Shown one piece after another: positions 8,655-15,867 of a DNA stretch of 39,717 nt. The stretch spans positions 1-39,717 of the forward strand of contig JAQUXV010000001.1 of assembly GCA_028692205.1 (NCBI GenBank). The letters run 5' to 3'. Both the position numbers and the translations under genes were made by a program. Numbering within the stretch: position 1 is the stretch's first letter; each line of letters opens with the position of its first letter. The notes under the pieces are model-generated. The model saw only the letters and a program-made list of their open reading frames with translations, was not told where the DNA came from and ran no database searches. This DNA is from Eubacteriales bacterium (lineage in GTDB: Bacteria > Bacillota_A > Clostridia > Christensenellales > Aristaeellaceae).

Positions 8655-8695
8655 CTAAACCGAGCCGACATCCTTTGGATGTCGGCTCGGTTTAG
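8655..8695. repeat. Stem-loop repeat, copy 2
   Basis: Perfect 19-bp inverted repeat (8655-8673 with 8677-8695) and a 3-base TTT loop. The core GCCGACATCC-TTT-GGATGTCGGC matches copy 1 at 8476-8500 except for two base pairs that changed on both strands together. No T run follows. Confidence 0.8.
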
Positions 8696-8992
8696 CCATT
8701 GGGATTCGATTTTATCCCTTCCAGATACGCAGTTCGCAGGTCGCGTAAGCATGTCCGAACGAGCGCTGTTCAGCCGCCCGGCAGGCAGCCTAAGCAATAC
8801 AATCCCTGCTGAAGCGCTGGACAGAACAGACTCGTAAATTGCCTGAAGCCGGATACCACCACAGTAAGAATTGCCCGTGCGCCGGGGCAGGGTTAATTAA
8901 AGCTGAACGCAGAAACCGGCAGAAATCCGGTTCATCGACGGGGCGTTCAACCGATCCGGCCTCGTTTTTGTGCCGCGCCTTCTGAAGCGCGC

Positions 8993-9298
8993 TTATTCGT
9001 CCCTGTCGTTACGCCTGCATTTTTTCCGTGAAAGCGCCAGCCCGCCAAAGCCGCTGATGATCGCCATGTAATACCCCAGATCATACCAGAAACCCACGTT
9101 GTGGACCTCATAGATGTTGATGTTCTTGTTAAACAGTGAAATTACCAGCGTAACAGGCGCAATCCAGCCGTGCCATATGCCGGTGAAAAACCCCGCCGGA
9201 TGTTCCACCGAGTTTGCGCCATCGCCCGGCGCGCAGGAAGTCATCATCAATAAAAGAAGAATCATAAGTACAAGCAACAGTATCTTTTTTGTTTTCAT
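8993..9298 (-). CDS. Small membrane lipoprotein of unknown function
   Basis: 101 residues. The N-terminus (MKTKKILLLVLMILLLLMMTSC) is a lipoprotein signal with T-S-C as the likely lipidation point. A second hydrophobic stretch follows (FFTGIWHGWIAPVTLVISLF), then YEVHNVGFWYDLGYYMAIIS and a glycine-rich third hydrophobic segment GFGGLALSRKK with a charged tail. Small proteins with a similar 'YEVHN...YDxG' core are, from memory, widespread and unassigned; I do not know a function. The ATG at 9298 is preferred over TTG at 9304 because AAAGGATGG sits at proper spacing. It is a single gene flanked by repeat-rich DNA. Confidence 0.72.
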   Translation of the reverse strand: MKTKKILLLVLMILLLLMMTSCAPGDGANSVEHPAGFFTGIWHGWIAPVTLVISLFNKNINIYEVHNVGFWYDLGYYMAIISGFGGLALSRKKCRRNDRDE

Positions 9299-9421
9299 GC
9301 GCAAGCCATCCTTTCTTCTGTTGGGAGGGAGCCATTCATAAACCTATCCTTCGGGTGTGCGGGCTTTGCAGGTGATTTCAGTTCATGTAGCCGATGATTC
9401 AATCGCTTTGCGGCTGTCAAA

Positions 9422-9672
9422 GCAGAGTGCCAATGATTTGGATGAGAAAAGCCGCAGGAATAGCGGCGCTATTTCTAGGTAAGCGATGATTAAAGCACGT
9501 GCGCGATAGCGAATTGAATTTGTGTCAGGCTTGGCCTGCAAAATCCGCAGTCGTAGCAGCGCTACGTCAAGGATTTTGCAGGCGCTGGATGGCGTAAATG
9601 CAATCGCCAGCGCGTGCGGGATTTGTTCATCGCTTACCTAGGCTTTTCAAACCCAAAGATGTGGTGCTCTGC
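9422..9672. repeat. ~250-bp foldback (MITE-like) element or structured RNA
   Basis: Nested inverted repeats from outside in: GCAGAG/CTCTGC (9422/9667), GAAAAGCC/GGCTTTTC (9446-9453/9641-9648), a 15-bp perfect arm CTAGGTAAGCGATGA (9475-9489) with its complement (9627-9641), an imperfect arm of about 40 bases, a 12-bp perfect arm CCTGCAAAATCC (9535-9546/9571-9582), and a central CGTAGC-AGC-GCTACG. The left arm has an extra 21 bases (9454-9474) that fold on their own as AATAGC-GGC-GCTATT. No transposase is nearby. A nonautonomous mobile element or a folded RNA are both possible. Confidence 0.75.
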
Positions 9673-9710
9673 GAAGGCAACGCAAGGTGCATTTATTCAG
9701 CGATTACCTA
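9611..9710. repeat. Imperfect 30-bp direct repeat pair beside the foldback
   Basis: Bases 9611-9640 and 9681-9710 are alike at roughly 22 of 30 positions; both end in TTACCTA preceded by TTCATCGC or TTCAGCGA. The second copy lies outside the main palindrome, which suggests a nested or repeated insertion of related ends. Confidence 0.6.
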
Positions 9711-9898
9711 AAGCAAAGATACACGATAACAGTACGTTTCGTCAACTTACATTTTGCTTCTTTTGTGCTTTATCCTGTTTGGTATTCATATTTTTTAAAC
9801 GATTCTTCAATAATATTCAAACATTCCCGCGGTAACATGTGTTCATCAGATGAGAGATCACTGATAAACACATTCGAGAGAAAAGAGACGATATTATT

Positions 9899-10306
9899 AT
9901 GGCAAACGAGAAAATGGAGCAGGCAATCAAAGACCGGCTTGCCAACGGATTTAAAAACTGGAACGGCGGCTATGACGGCTGGTTGACATGGTGCAACACC
10001 CTTTATGAGCCGGACGCTCATTACAACGTATATGGCAAGCGGCTTACCCTTCAGGAGTACAAGGATATAATGGGCCAGTTGTTCGAGCACTACACGATGG
10101 AGCTCGGCGCCTTTGAAAACATGATCATCCGCGACGACTGGTGCGCAATACGCTATACGGTGAAAATCCGCAACTTGTACACTGGGGAAGAAGTGCTGCA
10201 GAACACCATGGAGTTCGTCAACTTCAAGGAAAACCCCGATCCCATCGGTGTGCGCGTTATCGAAGGCTGGGCGCTTTCGGACAGCCCGCTTGCCACCAAC
10301 CACTAA
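9899..10306 (+). CDS. NTF2-like/SnoaL-like protein
   Basis: 135 residues with the cone-shaped NTF2 fold signature: N-terminal helices (MEQAIKDRLANGFKNWNGGYDGW), then YEPDAHYNVYGKRLTLQEYKDIM, then strands ending in MEFVNFKENPD and VRVIEGWA. Members include SnoaL-like cyclases, ketosteroid isomerase-like enzymes and many ligand-binding proteins; the exact activity cannot be told. No signal peptide, so cytoplasmic. The ribosome site is weak (AAAGAGACG). It is convergent with the esterase operon and separated from it by four hairpins. Aromatic or polyketide-like substrates are common in this family, which would fit a neighbouring ester pathway, but that is speculation. Confidence 0.78.
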   Translation: MANEKMEQAIKDRLANGFKNWNGGYDGWLTWCNTLYEPDAHYNVYGKRLTLQEYKDIMGQLFEHYTMELGAFENMIIRDDWCAIRYTVKIRNLYTGEEVLQNTMEFVNFKENPDPIGVRVIEGWALSDSPLATNH

Positions 10307-10320
10307 TCTTTCCCCTACAT

Positions 10321-10450
10321 CAGTACCACCGGCTAAGCCGGTGGTACTGCCCGTCAAAACAGTCCCATAATATGGGACTGTTTTGACAGACTAAGGAACC
10401 CGGCCATATGACCGGGTTCCTTTCTGCGTTCGGAGAACCCTGTCGGGTTC
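10321..10450. terminator. Row of four stem-loops between convergent genes
   Basis: Four hairpins in 130 bases: (a) 13-bp stem CAGTACCACCGGC with a 3-base loop (10321-10349); (b) 35-base near-perfect palindrome with 17-bp arms GTCAAAACAGTCCCATA (10353-10387); (c) GGAACCCGG/CCGGGTTCC (10395-10420) followed by TTTCT; (d) GAACCC-TGTC-GGGTTC (10435-10450). They lie between the NTF2-like gene and the end of the esterase operon, so bidirectional termination is likely. Confidence 0.75.
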
Positions 10451-10515
10451 GTCCTTCCGCATACGGATAACGCCTTTGGGTAAACGGCTTTCCCGTCTAC
10501 CTGAAGAATGTCCGA

Positions 10516-12141
10516 TTATTCACCGTACATCAGGGGCAGAAGATCCGTATCAAGGTTTGCTTTTTCGTAGCACTGTTTGTCGAACACCATGGTCACGGGG
10601 TTCTCCGCCGTGTAGGCGTCCCACTTAAGCTGCTCGGTGGAGGGGTCTCCGGTCGCGGCGAAAGCAGCCAGCGCGGAGGACAGGGAATCGGCAACGTATT
10701 GCGCGGTTTCTTCATCGCCCTTCACCTGGTATGCAATGCGGCTCAGGCTGTTGAACCAGTAACCGATGTCTCCGCTGTGCCACATCGTTACGCCGCCCAT
10801 GAACGGCGCATCGTACGCAATCAAAGAGTTGTAGAAAACGATGTTGTTGTTCAGGCAGGCTTCCACCTGGCCCATTGTGCGGCCATTGCGGTTCGTATAC
10901 CACACGGCATCAATGGGATCATGATAGGGGAAGGCCTCCGCAAACTTCGCAAGAATTTCGTCCGCTTTGTCGCCAAACGTTTCGGCAATCAGATTGCTCT
11001 TCCATTCCTCCGTCATGTTTGGACGATAGTAGTTCATGTCGATCGGCCCGTGGAACCGCTCGTCGAGCAGGAATTTCTGGCCGCTGGTGATGAATTCGGA
11101 GAATGTGCTGCTGATCAGGTAGGTGCGTTTAGCGGCATATTCATTCATCTTGCCGGTTTCGGCATCATACCAGGGGGTGGGATAATAATCTCCGTCAATT
11201 TCAGCGCCAACGCTCACACCCGCCTGTTGGCAGGCGGCGAAGAGTTCTTCATAGCTCATGTCTTTCAGCGTCGCGATCACATCGTCGCTGTCGCTCAGGC
11301 CCAGATACTCGACCAGTTTGGCGGTTTCCGCCTGCTGATCTTCCTGCTTGATGGTGGTGTAGCTGCCGTTTACGTTTACAACACGGTTAAACAGCCCTTC
11401 CGCAGCAGGCAGGCAGGCAAGCGAGGTCACTTTGGTTCCGCCGCCGGACTGGCCGTAAATCGTCACGTTTTCCGCGTCGCCGCCAAAGGCCGCAATGTTG
11501 CTCTGCACCCATTTGAGCGCCAGCACCATGTCCGTAAGGCCCAGGTTGCCGGAATTTTTGAAGGTCTCGTCACCGTAGGCGGAAACGTCCAGGAAGCCGA
11601 GGTAGTTGAGCCGCATATTGACGCTGACGAACACAACGTTGCTGTTGCGGGCAAAGTTGGTGCCTTCGTATACGGCCAGCTCTCCGGAGGAGCCGTTGCT
11701 CAGGCCGCCGCCGTGCATGAACACGATAACAGGCTTTTTCGCGTCGGCATTCAGGCTGTCGGTCCATACGTTCAGGTTAAGGCAGCTCGCCTCGCTGCCG
11801 CACATATCGTTCGCCGCGGGAGTAATCCACTCCGCGTCGTTCGTATGGTAGTCGCTGGCAAGCGTGCGGTCCTGGGGGCAAACTTCGCCGTACGTGAGGC
11901 AGTTAATCGCGCCATCCCACGCCTCAGGCGCCGTTGCCTCTTCAAAGCGCGCGGCCGTGCCGTAAGGAACACCCTTGAAGGCATATACACCGTTGTCATT
12001 GTACCCCAAAATTTCCCCGCTGGAGATCGTTACCAGCGCCGGTTCGAGCGCACTCGTTTCCGCAAGCGCGGGAACGCAGCTCAGCGCCATCGCCGCGACG
12101 ACGAAAAGCGACAAAGCCCTTTTCCATTGAAAGCGTTTCAT
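10516..12141 (-). CDS. Exported type-B carboxylesterase (esterase 1)
   Basis: 541 residues, alpha/beta-hydrolase of the carboxylesterase/para-nitrobenzyl esterase family, predicted to hydrolyse carboxylic esters outside the cell. The signal peptide ends near PALAET (residues 24-29). Oxyanion HGGG is at 143-146. The nucleophile elbow is GQSGG with Ser232, replacing the usual GESAG. The likely acid is Glu349 (STFSEF) and the likely His is His455 (MWHSGD). Last gene of the minus-strand run, with a GGAGGG site. It is clearly related to the two other esterases but much more divergent than they are from each other, which implies a different substrate. No lipobox or cell-wall anchor is seen. Confidence 0.9.
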   Translation of the reverse strand: MKRFQWKRALSLFVVAAMALSCVPALAETSALEPALVTISSGEILGYNDNGVYAFKGVPYGTAARFEEATAPEAWDGAINCLTYGEVCPQDRTLASDYHTNDAEWITPAANDMCGSEASCLNLNVWTDSLNADAKKPVIVFMHGGGLSNGSSGELAVYEGTNFARNSNVVFVSVNMRLNYLGFLDVSAYGDETFKNSGNLGLTDMVLALKWVQSNIAAFGGDAENVTIYGQSGGGTKVTSLACLPAAEGLFNRVVNVNGSYTTIKQEDQQAETAKLVEYLGLSDSDDVIATLKDMSYEELFAACQQAGVSVGAEIDGDYYPTPWYDAETGKMNEYAAKRTYLISSTFSEFITSGQKFLLDERFHGPIDMNYYRPNMTEEWKSNLIAETFGDKADEILAKFAEAFPYHDPIDAVWYTNRNGRTMGQVEACLNNNIVFYNSLIAYDAPFMGGVTMWHSGDIGYWFNSLSRIAYQVKGDEETAQYVADSLSSALAAFAATGDPSTEQLKWDAYTAENPVTMVFDKQCYEKANLDTDLLPLMYGE

Positions 12142-12288
12142 TCCTGTTACCCTCCAATAATAAATTTATTTCCATAAGAACCACATTAGCCCCGAATGGT
12201 CCCCTATGGCCGATCGTTATGCGCATGATTCCCGCCGTTTCAGTTTGCGTGCGAGCCATGCTTTTACACCGTTTTTCAACGGTCAGTT

Positions 12289-13881
12289 TTACCGCACGCT
12301 CATCGAGAAGCAGGTTGTTACATCCGCATCCAGAGCGCCGGCAAACATTTGGTCAATCTGGTCTTTGGTAAGCAGCACCCCATTCGATACGACGATGATC
12401 TGGCCGGTCGGCTCCTGGCAAAGCGCCGCGCTGCCCTGCTCCTGATACGCCTGCAAAGCCGTTTTCATCCACAGAATCGTATCCATCGGAACAGGATAAC
12501 CCGTATGCCCGGCGAACACAGCGTCCGCTTTGCACTCCTTCGTGCCCACACCCAGCAGGTCGATCAAACGGTTCGCTTCCTGCAGCCTGTCCGCAACGCT
12601 GTCGGCCATTACGCCAGTGCCGCCCTTAAAGGTCTGCGCACCCAGCACATCCCCGGAAAAGAGCAGCCGGTCCGTCGTGTCCAGCAGCATGGTACCGCCC
12701 TTCGTGTGTCCGGGAGATACGATCACTTCGCATGTTTTCCCGGCCACCGTAATCACATCGCCTTCCTGAACAAAGCGAACCTTGTCTTTCAGCCGTCCTT
12801 CAAAGTCCTCTTTGAGGTTGTAAGGCAACTCCTTAACGCTCTGTTCGGGGATGTCCTCGGTTGCCGGATAGTACACCGTATCAATATCCTCAGCATCCAT
12901 GAACTGAAGGTTGGCGTAATGGTCGCCGTGCGCGTGCGTAATGTACACGGACAGCTTACGGTCGCCAATTACGTTTTTCAGTTGTTTCACCAAATCTTCT
13001 CCGCTGAAGTAATCCGTGTCGATCAGCAGCGCTTCATCATCATTCATGAGCAGGTACAGGTTCTGTAAATCCGTATCCTTAATCATAGTAATTTTATCTT
13101 CATAATTGACGACGAAGAATTCTGTTTTGCCAATCGTTGCTTCCTCAATGCTGTCCATCGCCAATTTGTAGCCGAGATACCCGTTCGTTTGAACATGGAA
13201 AGTCAGCTTGGCCGTGCCTTCGGATGCAATCAGGTTTTCCGCCGGCTGCGTCGTATCGAAGGTATAGCGCATGTCGTCGTCAAAGGCCATAATGCGGCCA
13301 ACCAACGTTTTCATATCATTTACATATTGTGCGGATACAAGGCGGCCTTCCCCATCCCAAATCACAGGGGATGAAAGCCCTCCGGCCAGATCGGCTACCA
13401 TGTTTACAGCCGCCTGGTAACGAATCATCGCGTAGTAGGACGCGCCGGTGTGGTTGTCCGTATCCGACAGCGTATATTCACCGTTGCCAATTGCCAGTTG
13501 TGTAATCACCAGCGCGTTATCCTCGTCAACATAGCCCACCTGATCGGCAATCTCTACAGCGCCGTCGGGGATGCGTATATCTTTCAGGTAATCGGCACCT
13601 GACAGCGCAACAGTTTTGATCGTGCGTCCACCCAGATCGTACATCTCGCTTCCATCCGGATATACGCTTTCCTTATCGCCCAGCGTAAAAGTATCGTCGC
13701 TGAGCACAAGCACTTTGCTATCGCCTTCAACAGCATAACCGTCAAACGCACCCTGATTGGTTAGAATATACAATCCGTTCTCCTGTGCTTGCGCGGTCGC
13801 CGTTGCGTCGGTCGTTTCCGCATAGGCCGGGATACAGCAAAACAGCATCATTGCCGCCAATATAGAGGCTAAATACTTCAT
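12289..13881 (-). CDS. Exported metallo-beta-lactamase-fold hydrolase with large N-terminal domain
   Basis: 530 residues. The signal peptide (MKYLASILAAMMLFCCIPAYA) is followed by an N-terminal region of about 220 residues that I do not recognise, then an MBL domain from about residue 250. Zinc ligands are visible: HAHGDH (His316, His318, Asp320, His321), PGHT (His392), SGD (Asp411) and a later AGH. Such enzymes hydrolyse esters, thioesters, lactones or lactams. Start: TTG at 13902 is possible in frame, but ATG at 13881 gives a clean signal peptide. It lies between esterases 1 and 2 in one direction, with an intercistronic stem-loop upstream. Lactonase or ester hydrolase activity is inferred from the company it keeps. 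Confidence 0.85.
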   Translation of the reverse strand: MKYLASILAAMMLFCCIPAYAETTDATATAQAQENGLYILTNQGAFDGYAVEGDSKVLVLSDDTFTLGDKESVYPDGSEMYDLGGRTIKTVALSGADYLKDIRIPDGAVEIADQVGYVDEDNALVITQLAIGNGEYTLSDTDNHTGASYYAMIRYQAAVNMVADLAGGLSSPVIWDGEGRLVSAQYVNDMKTLVGRIMAFDDDMRYTFDTTQPAENLIASEGTAKLTFHVQTNGYLGYKLAMDSIEEATIGKTEFFVVNYEDKITMIKDTDLQNLYLLMNDDEALLIDTDYFSGEDLVKQLKNVIGDRKLSVYITHAHGDHYANLQFMDAEDIDTVYYPATEDIPEQSVKELPYNLKEDFEGRLKDKVRFVQEGDVITVAGKTCEVIVSPGHTKGGTMLLDTTDRLLFSGDVLGAQTFKGGTGVMADSVADRLQEANRLIDLLGVGTKECKADAVFAGHTGYPVPMDTILWMKTALQAYQEQGSAALCQEPTGQIIVVSNGVLLTKDQIDQMFAGALDADVTTCFSMSVR

Positions 13882-13916
13882 GCTTATCTTCTTTCTCTCC
13901 AAATTGTGTCGGGGTC

Positions 13917-13943
13917 CGGGAGGCGGGCAAACCCCGCCTCCCG
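13917..13943 (-). other. Intercistronic stem-loop between esterase 2 and the MBL gene
   Basis: 11-bp perfect GC-rich stem CGGGAGGCGGG (13917-13927) with its complement (13933-13943), 5-base loop. No T run on the minus strand, so it is more likely an RNA-processing or stabilising element than a terminator. Confidence 0.6.
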
Positions 13944-13975
13944 AACCACATCTAAAGGTCTTTCCTCAGGGCTTT

Positions 13976-15589
13976 TTAATGAGGCACTTTTTCCCTGCCC
14001 ATCAGATCCAGCAGTTTTTCGTCATGGTAGGAACCCACCGCGCAGGTCTTATCCAGAATCATGGTATAACCATGTTCAAGATCGAACGCGGGCCATTCCG
14101 GCAGATTTTCCCCGTTAGGATCGCCGGTGCGGGCGAAGTTGCACAGGTACGAAGAGGCGATGCGCGCCATCTCAGTCGCAGCCACTTCATTGCCCGCGAT
14201 CAGAATGTTGATCTTATCCACATTGTTGAACAGATAAGGCAGGCAGCCGCCGGTATGAATGGCTTCCACACCCCCGAAGATCGGGTAGTCCATAGCGTAA
14301 ACTACCTGATACACAGGCGCTCCGCCATCCTTCGCGCGGATCACGGCCACATGGTTTTCGCGAGCCTTATCGATGAAAAGAGCGTCGAACAATTCTTTTT
14401 CCGGATATGCTTTTTTAAACTCGGAAATGATGTCGTCCGTCTTGTCGCCGTATTTAGCCTGCAGCGCGGCAATAACATCCTCCTCGGTCATGTCCGGGCG
14501 ATAGAAGCCGTCCTTCATGCCGAGCACAAGGGGAGCAAAGTTGTCCGACAGTTCGCCGAACGTTGCGCTTACCATAATCGGAATGTCTTTCGCCATTTCG
14601 ATTTCTTCGCCATTCACCCAGGTTTTGGCCGGATAATAGTCGCCGTCCACCGCGGGGCCATAGGACAGGCCCGCTTCCTGAGCAGCAGCCAGAAGTTCGG
14701 CGTACGGCACCGTTTCGATGTCGGACAGATTATCCTTGGTGATACCAAGAATCTCCAGCACCTTTGCGCTCTGCACCTGACGATCGCTCGCCAGAGAAGG
14801 CTCGCCGTCGTCGGCGTGGCTTTGGAAAACCGCTTTGCTGAACAGCCCCTTGGCCGCGGGCATACCCAGCAGAGACTGAACTTTAACCGTACCGCCGGAC
14901 TGGCCGACCAACGTCACGTTGGACGGGTCTCCGCCGAAGGCCGTAATGTTGTCGTGAACCCACTGCAACGCCGCAACAATATCCGCCATGCCGCAGTTGG
15001 CGGAATACTTATATTTATCGTCATAAGCGGACAGGTCCAGCGAGCCGACTACGTTCAGCCGGTGGTTTACGCTTACGAATACGATGTCGCCGGAAGCGGT
15101 GATGTTGTGTCCATCATAGTAAACCAGTTCCATCGAGGAACCGTTGGTGAAGCCGCCGCCGTGGATAAACACCACAACCGGCTTGTTCGCTTCAGCATCC
15201 AGCGACTGCGTCCAAACGTTCAGGTTCTGGCAGTCCTCATTCTGGATGAAGTTATGGTCGGTGGGCGTCATGAATTCGGTAAAGTTGGTGTAGCCGTTCT
15301 GGCCGTAAGGCGCGGGGCATACAACGCCCCAGCTCAGGCAGGGACGTACGTCCGTCCACGGCGTTACCTTCTCCGGCATTTGGAAACGTTCCGCTTTCGC
15401 ATAGGGAATGCCGCGGAAGTTATAAACGCCGTGGTAATCCATGCCCATAATCGGACCGCTTTCAATGGTTGTGTAGGCAAGCTCGGTCGGTTGCGTATCC
15501 TGCACTTCGGCAAACGTAGCCGTTACAGGCAGGCAAAGCGTAAGCGCAAGCAATACAGCAACAAGTTTCCCACGAAATGTTGATTTCAT
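13976..15589 (-). CDS. Exported type-B carboxylesterase (esterase 2)
   Basis: 537 residues. Signal peptide ends near TATFAEVQ (about residue 27). Oxyanion HGGG at 143-146; nucleophile Ser231 in GQSGG; likely acid Glu346 (SATFGEL); likely His445 (AIHTGGCLPYLF). It is a close paralogue of the next gene upstream: long identical stretches such as TTIESGPIMGM and GVYNFRGIPYAKAERFQMPEK occur in both. The start ATG has AGAAAGGA upstream. It probably acts outside the cell on esters whose products enter via the neighbouring importer. Substrate cannot be read from the sequence. Confidence 0.9.
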   Translation of the reverse strand: MKSTFRGKLVAVLLALTLCLPVTATFAEVQDTQPTELAYTTIESGPIMGMDYHGVYNFRGIPYAKAERFQMPEKVTPWTDVRPCLSWGVVCPAPYGQNGYTNFTEFMTPTDHNFIQNEDCQNLNVWTQSLDAEANKPVVVFIHGGGFTNGSSMELVYYDGHNITASGDIVFVSVNHRLNVVGSLDLSAYDDKYKYSANCGMADIVAALQWVHDNITAFGGDPSNVTLVGQSGGTVKVQSLLGMPAAKGLFSKAVFQSHADDGEPSLASDRQVQSAKVLEILGITKDNLSDIETVPYAELLAAAQEAGLSYGPAVDGDYYPAKTWVNGEEIEMAKDIPIMVSATFGELSDNFAPLVLGMKDGFYRPDMTEEDVIAALQAKYGDKTDDIISEFKKAYPEKELFDALFIDKARENHVAVIRAKDGGAPVYQVVYAMDYPIFGGVEAIHTGGCLPYLFNNVDKINILIAGNEVAATEMARIASSYLCNFARTGDPNGENLPEWPAFDLEHGYTMILDKTCAVGSYHDEKLLDLMGREKVPH

Positions 15590-15867
15590 AATTCAAGTCC
15601 TTTCTTATTAAGTTTTCAGTTGTTTTCGGTGTGAATGAGGATCAGGTTCAACCTCCGGCAATCGCTGAAGAAACGCCTACATCTCACATCAACCGTATGC
15701 TTTGCAGGAACCGGAAGCTTCCAGTTATAGTGCTCTAAGCGATTGATGCAGCGGTTGTCCAGCTTTCCATTCCAACCTCCTTTATCAATAAATGTACAGG
15801 AATATTCCTGGTCTGCCCAGTTAATAGGAAGCAATCCGCACGTTCAACCATAAACCATCCGGCAGCC
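15590..15867 (-). other. Spacer between twin esterases with a mini-ORF
   Basis: 278-base gap, unusually long for this gene run. On the minus strand an ideal AAAGGAGG (15783-15776) precedes an ATG at 15770 that opens an 11-codon frame (MESWTTAASIA, stop at 15735). A second frame of 72 codons overlaps it (15616-15834) without a good ribosome site. The gap could be the remains of a lost gene or hold a leader peptide. Confidence 0.4.

Larger units (their letters stand above)
8373..8992. other. Gene-free stretch with stem-loops
   Basis: About 620 bases with no convincing reading frame. It contains five inverted repeats: 8439-8469, 8476-8500, 8510-8533, a weak TGTTTG/CAAACA pair near 8548-8570, and 8655-8695. 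Base composition is mixed. No promoter or RNA family was recognised. Confidence 0.7.
9299..9898. other. Gene-free stretch holding a foldback element
   Basis: About 600 bases. Most of it is taken up by a large imperfect palindrome (9422-9672) and a neighbouring 30-bp imperfect direct repeat. No reading frame here looks genuine. Confidence 0.7.

Noticed and set aside
8476..10450. CRISPR array or IS element in the repeat-rich region
   Set aside because: The repeats are inverted, not regularly spaced direct repeats with unique spacers, and no cas or transposase gene is present.
10699..12177. 492-codon open frame on the plus strand opposite esterase 1
   Set aside because: Antisense shadow of a GC-rich gene; no ribosome site, no family resemblance, and the minus strand encodes a full esterase with catalytic residues.
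13880..15583. 567-codon plus-strand frame opposite esterase 2
   Set aside because: Same reason: a mirror of a confirmed coding gene with His/Arg/Val-rich, low-complexity composition.
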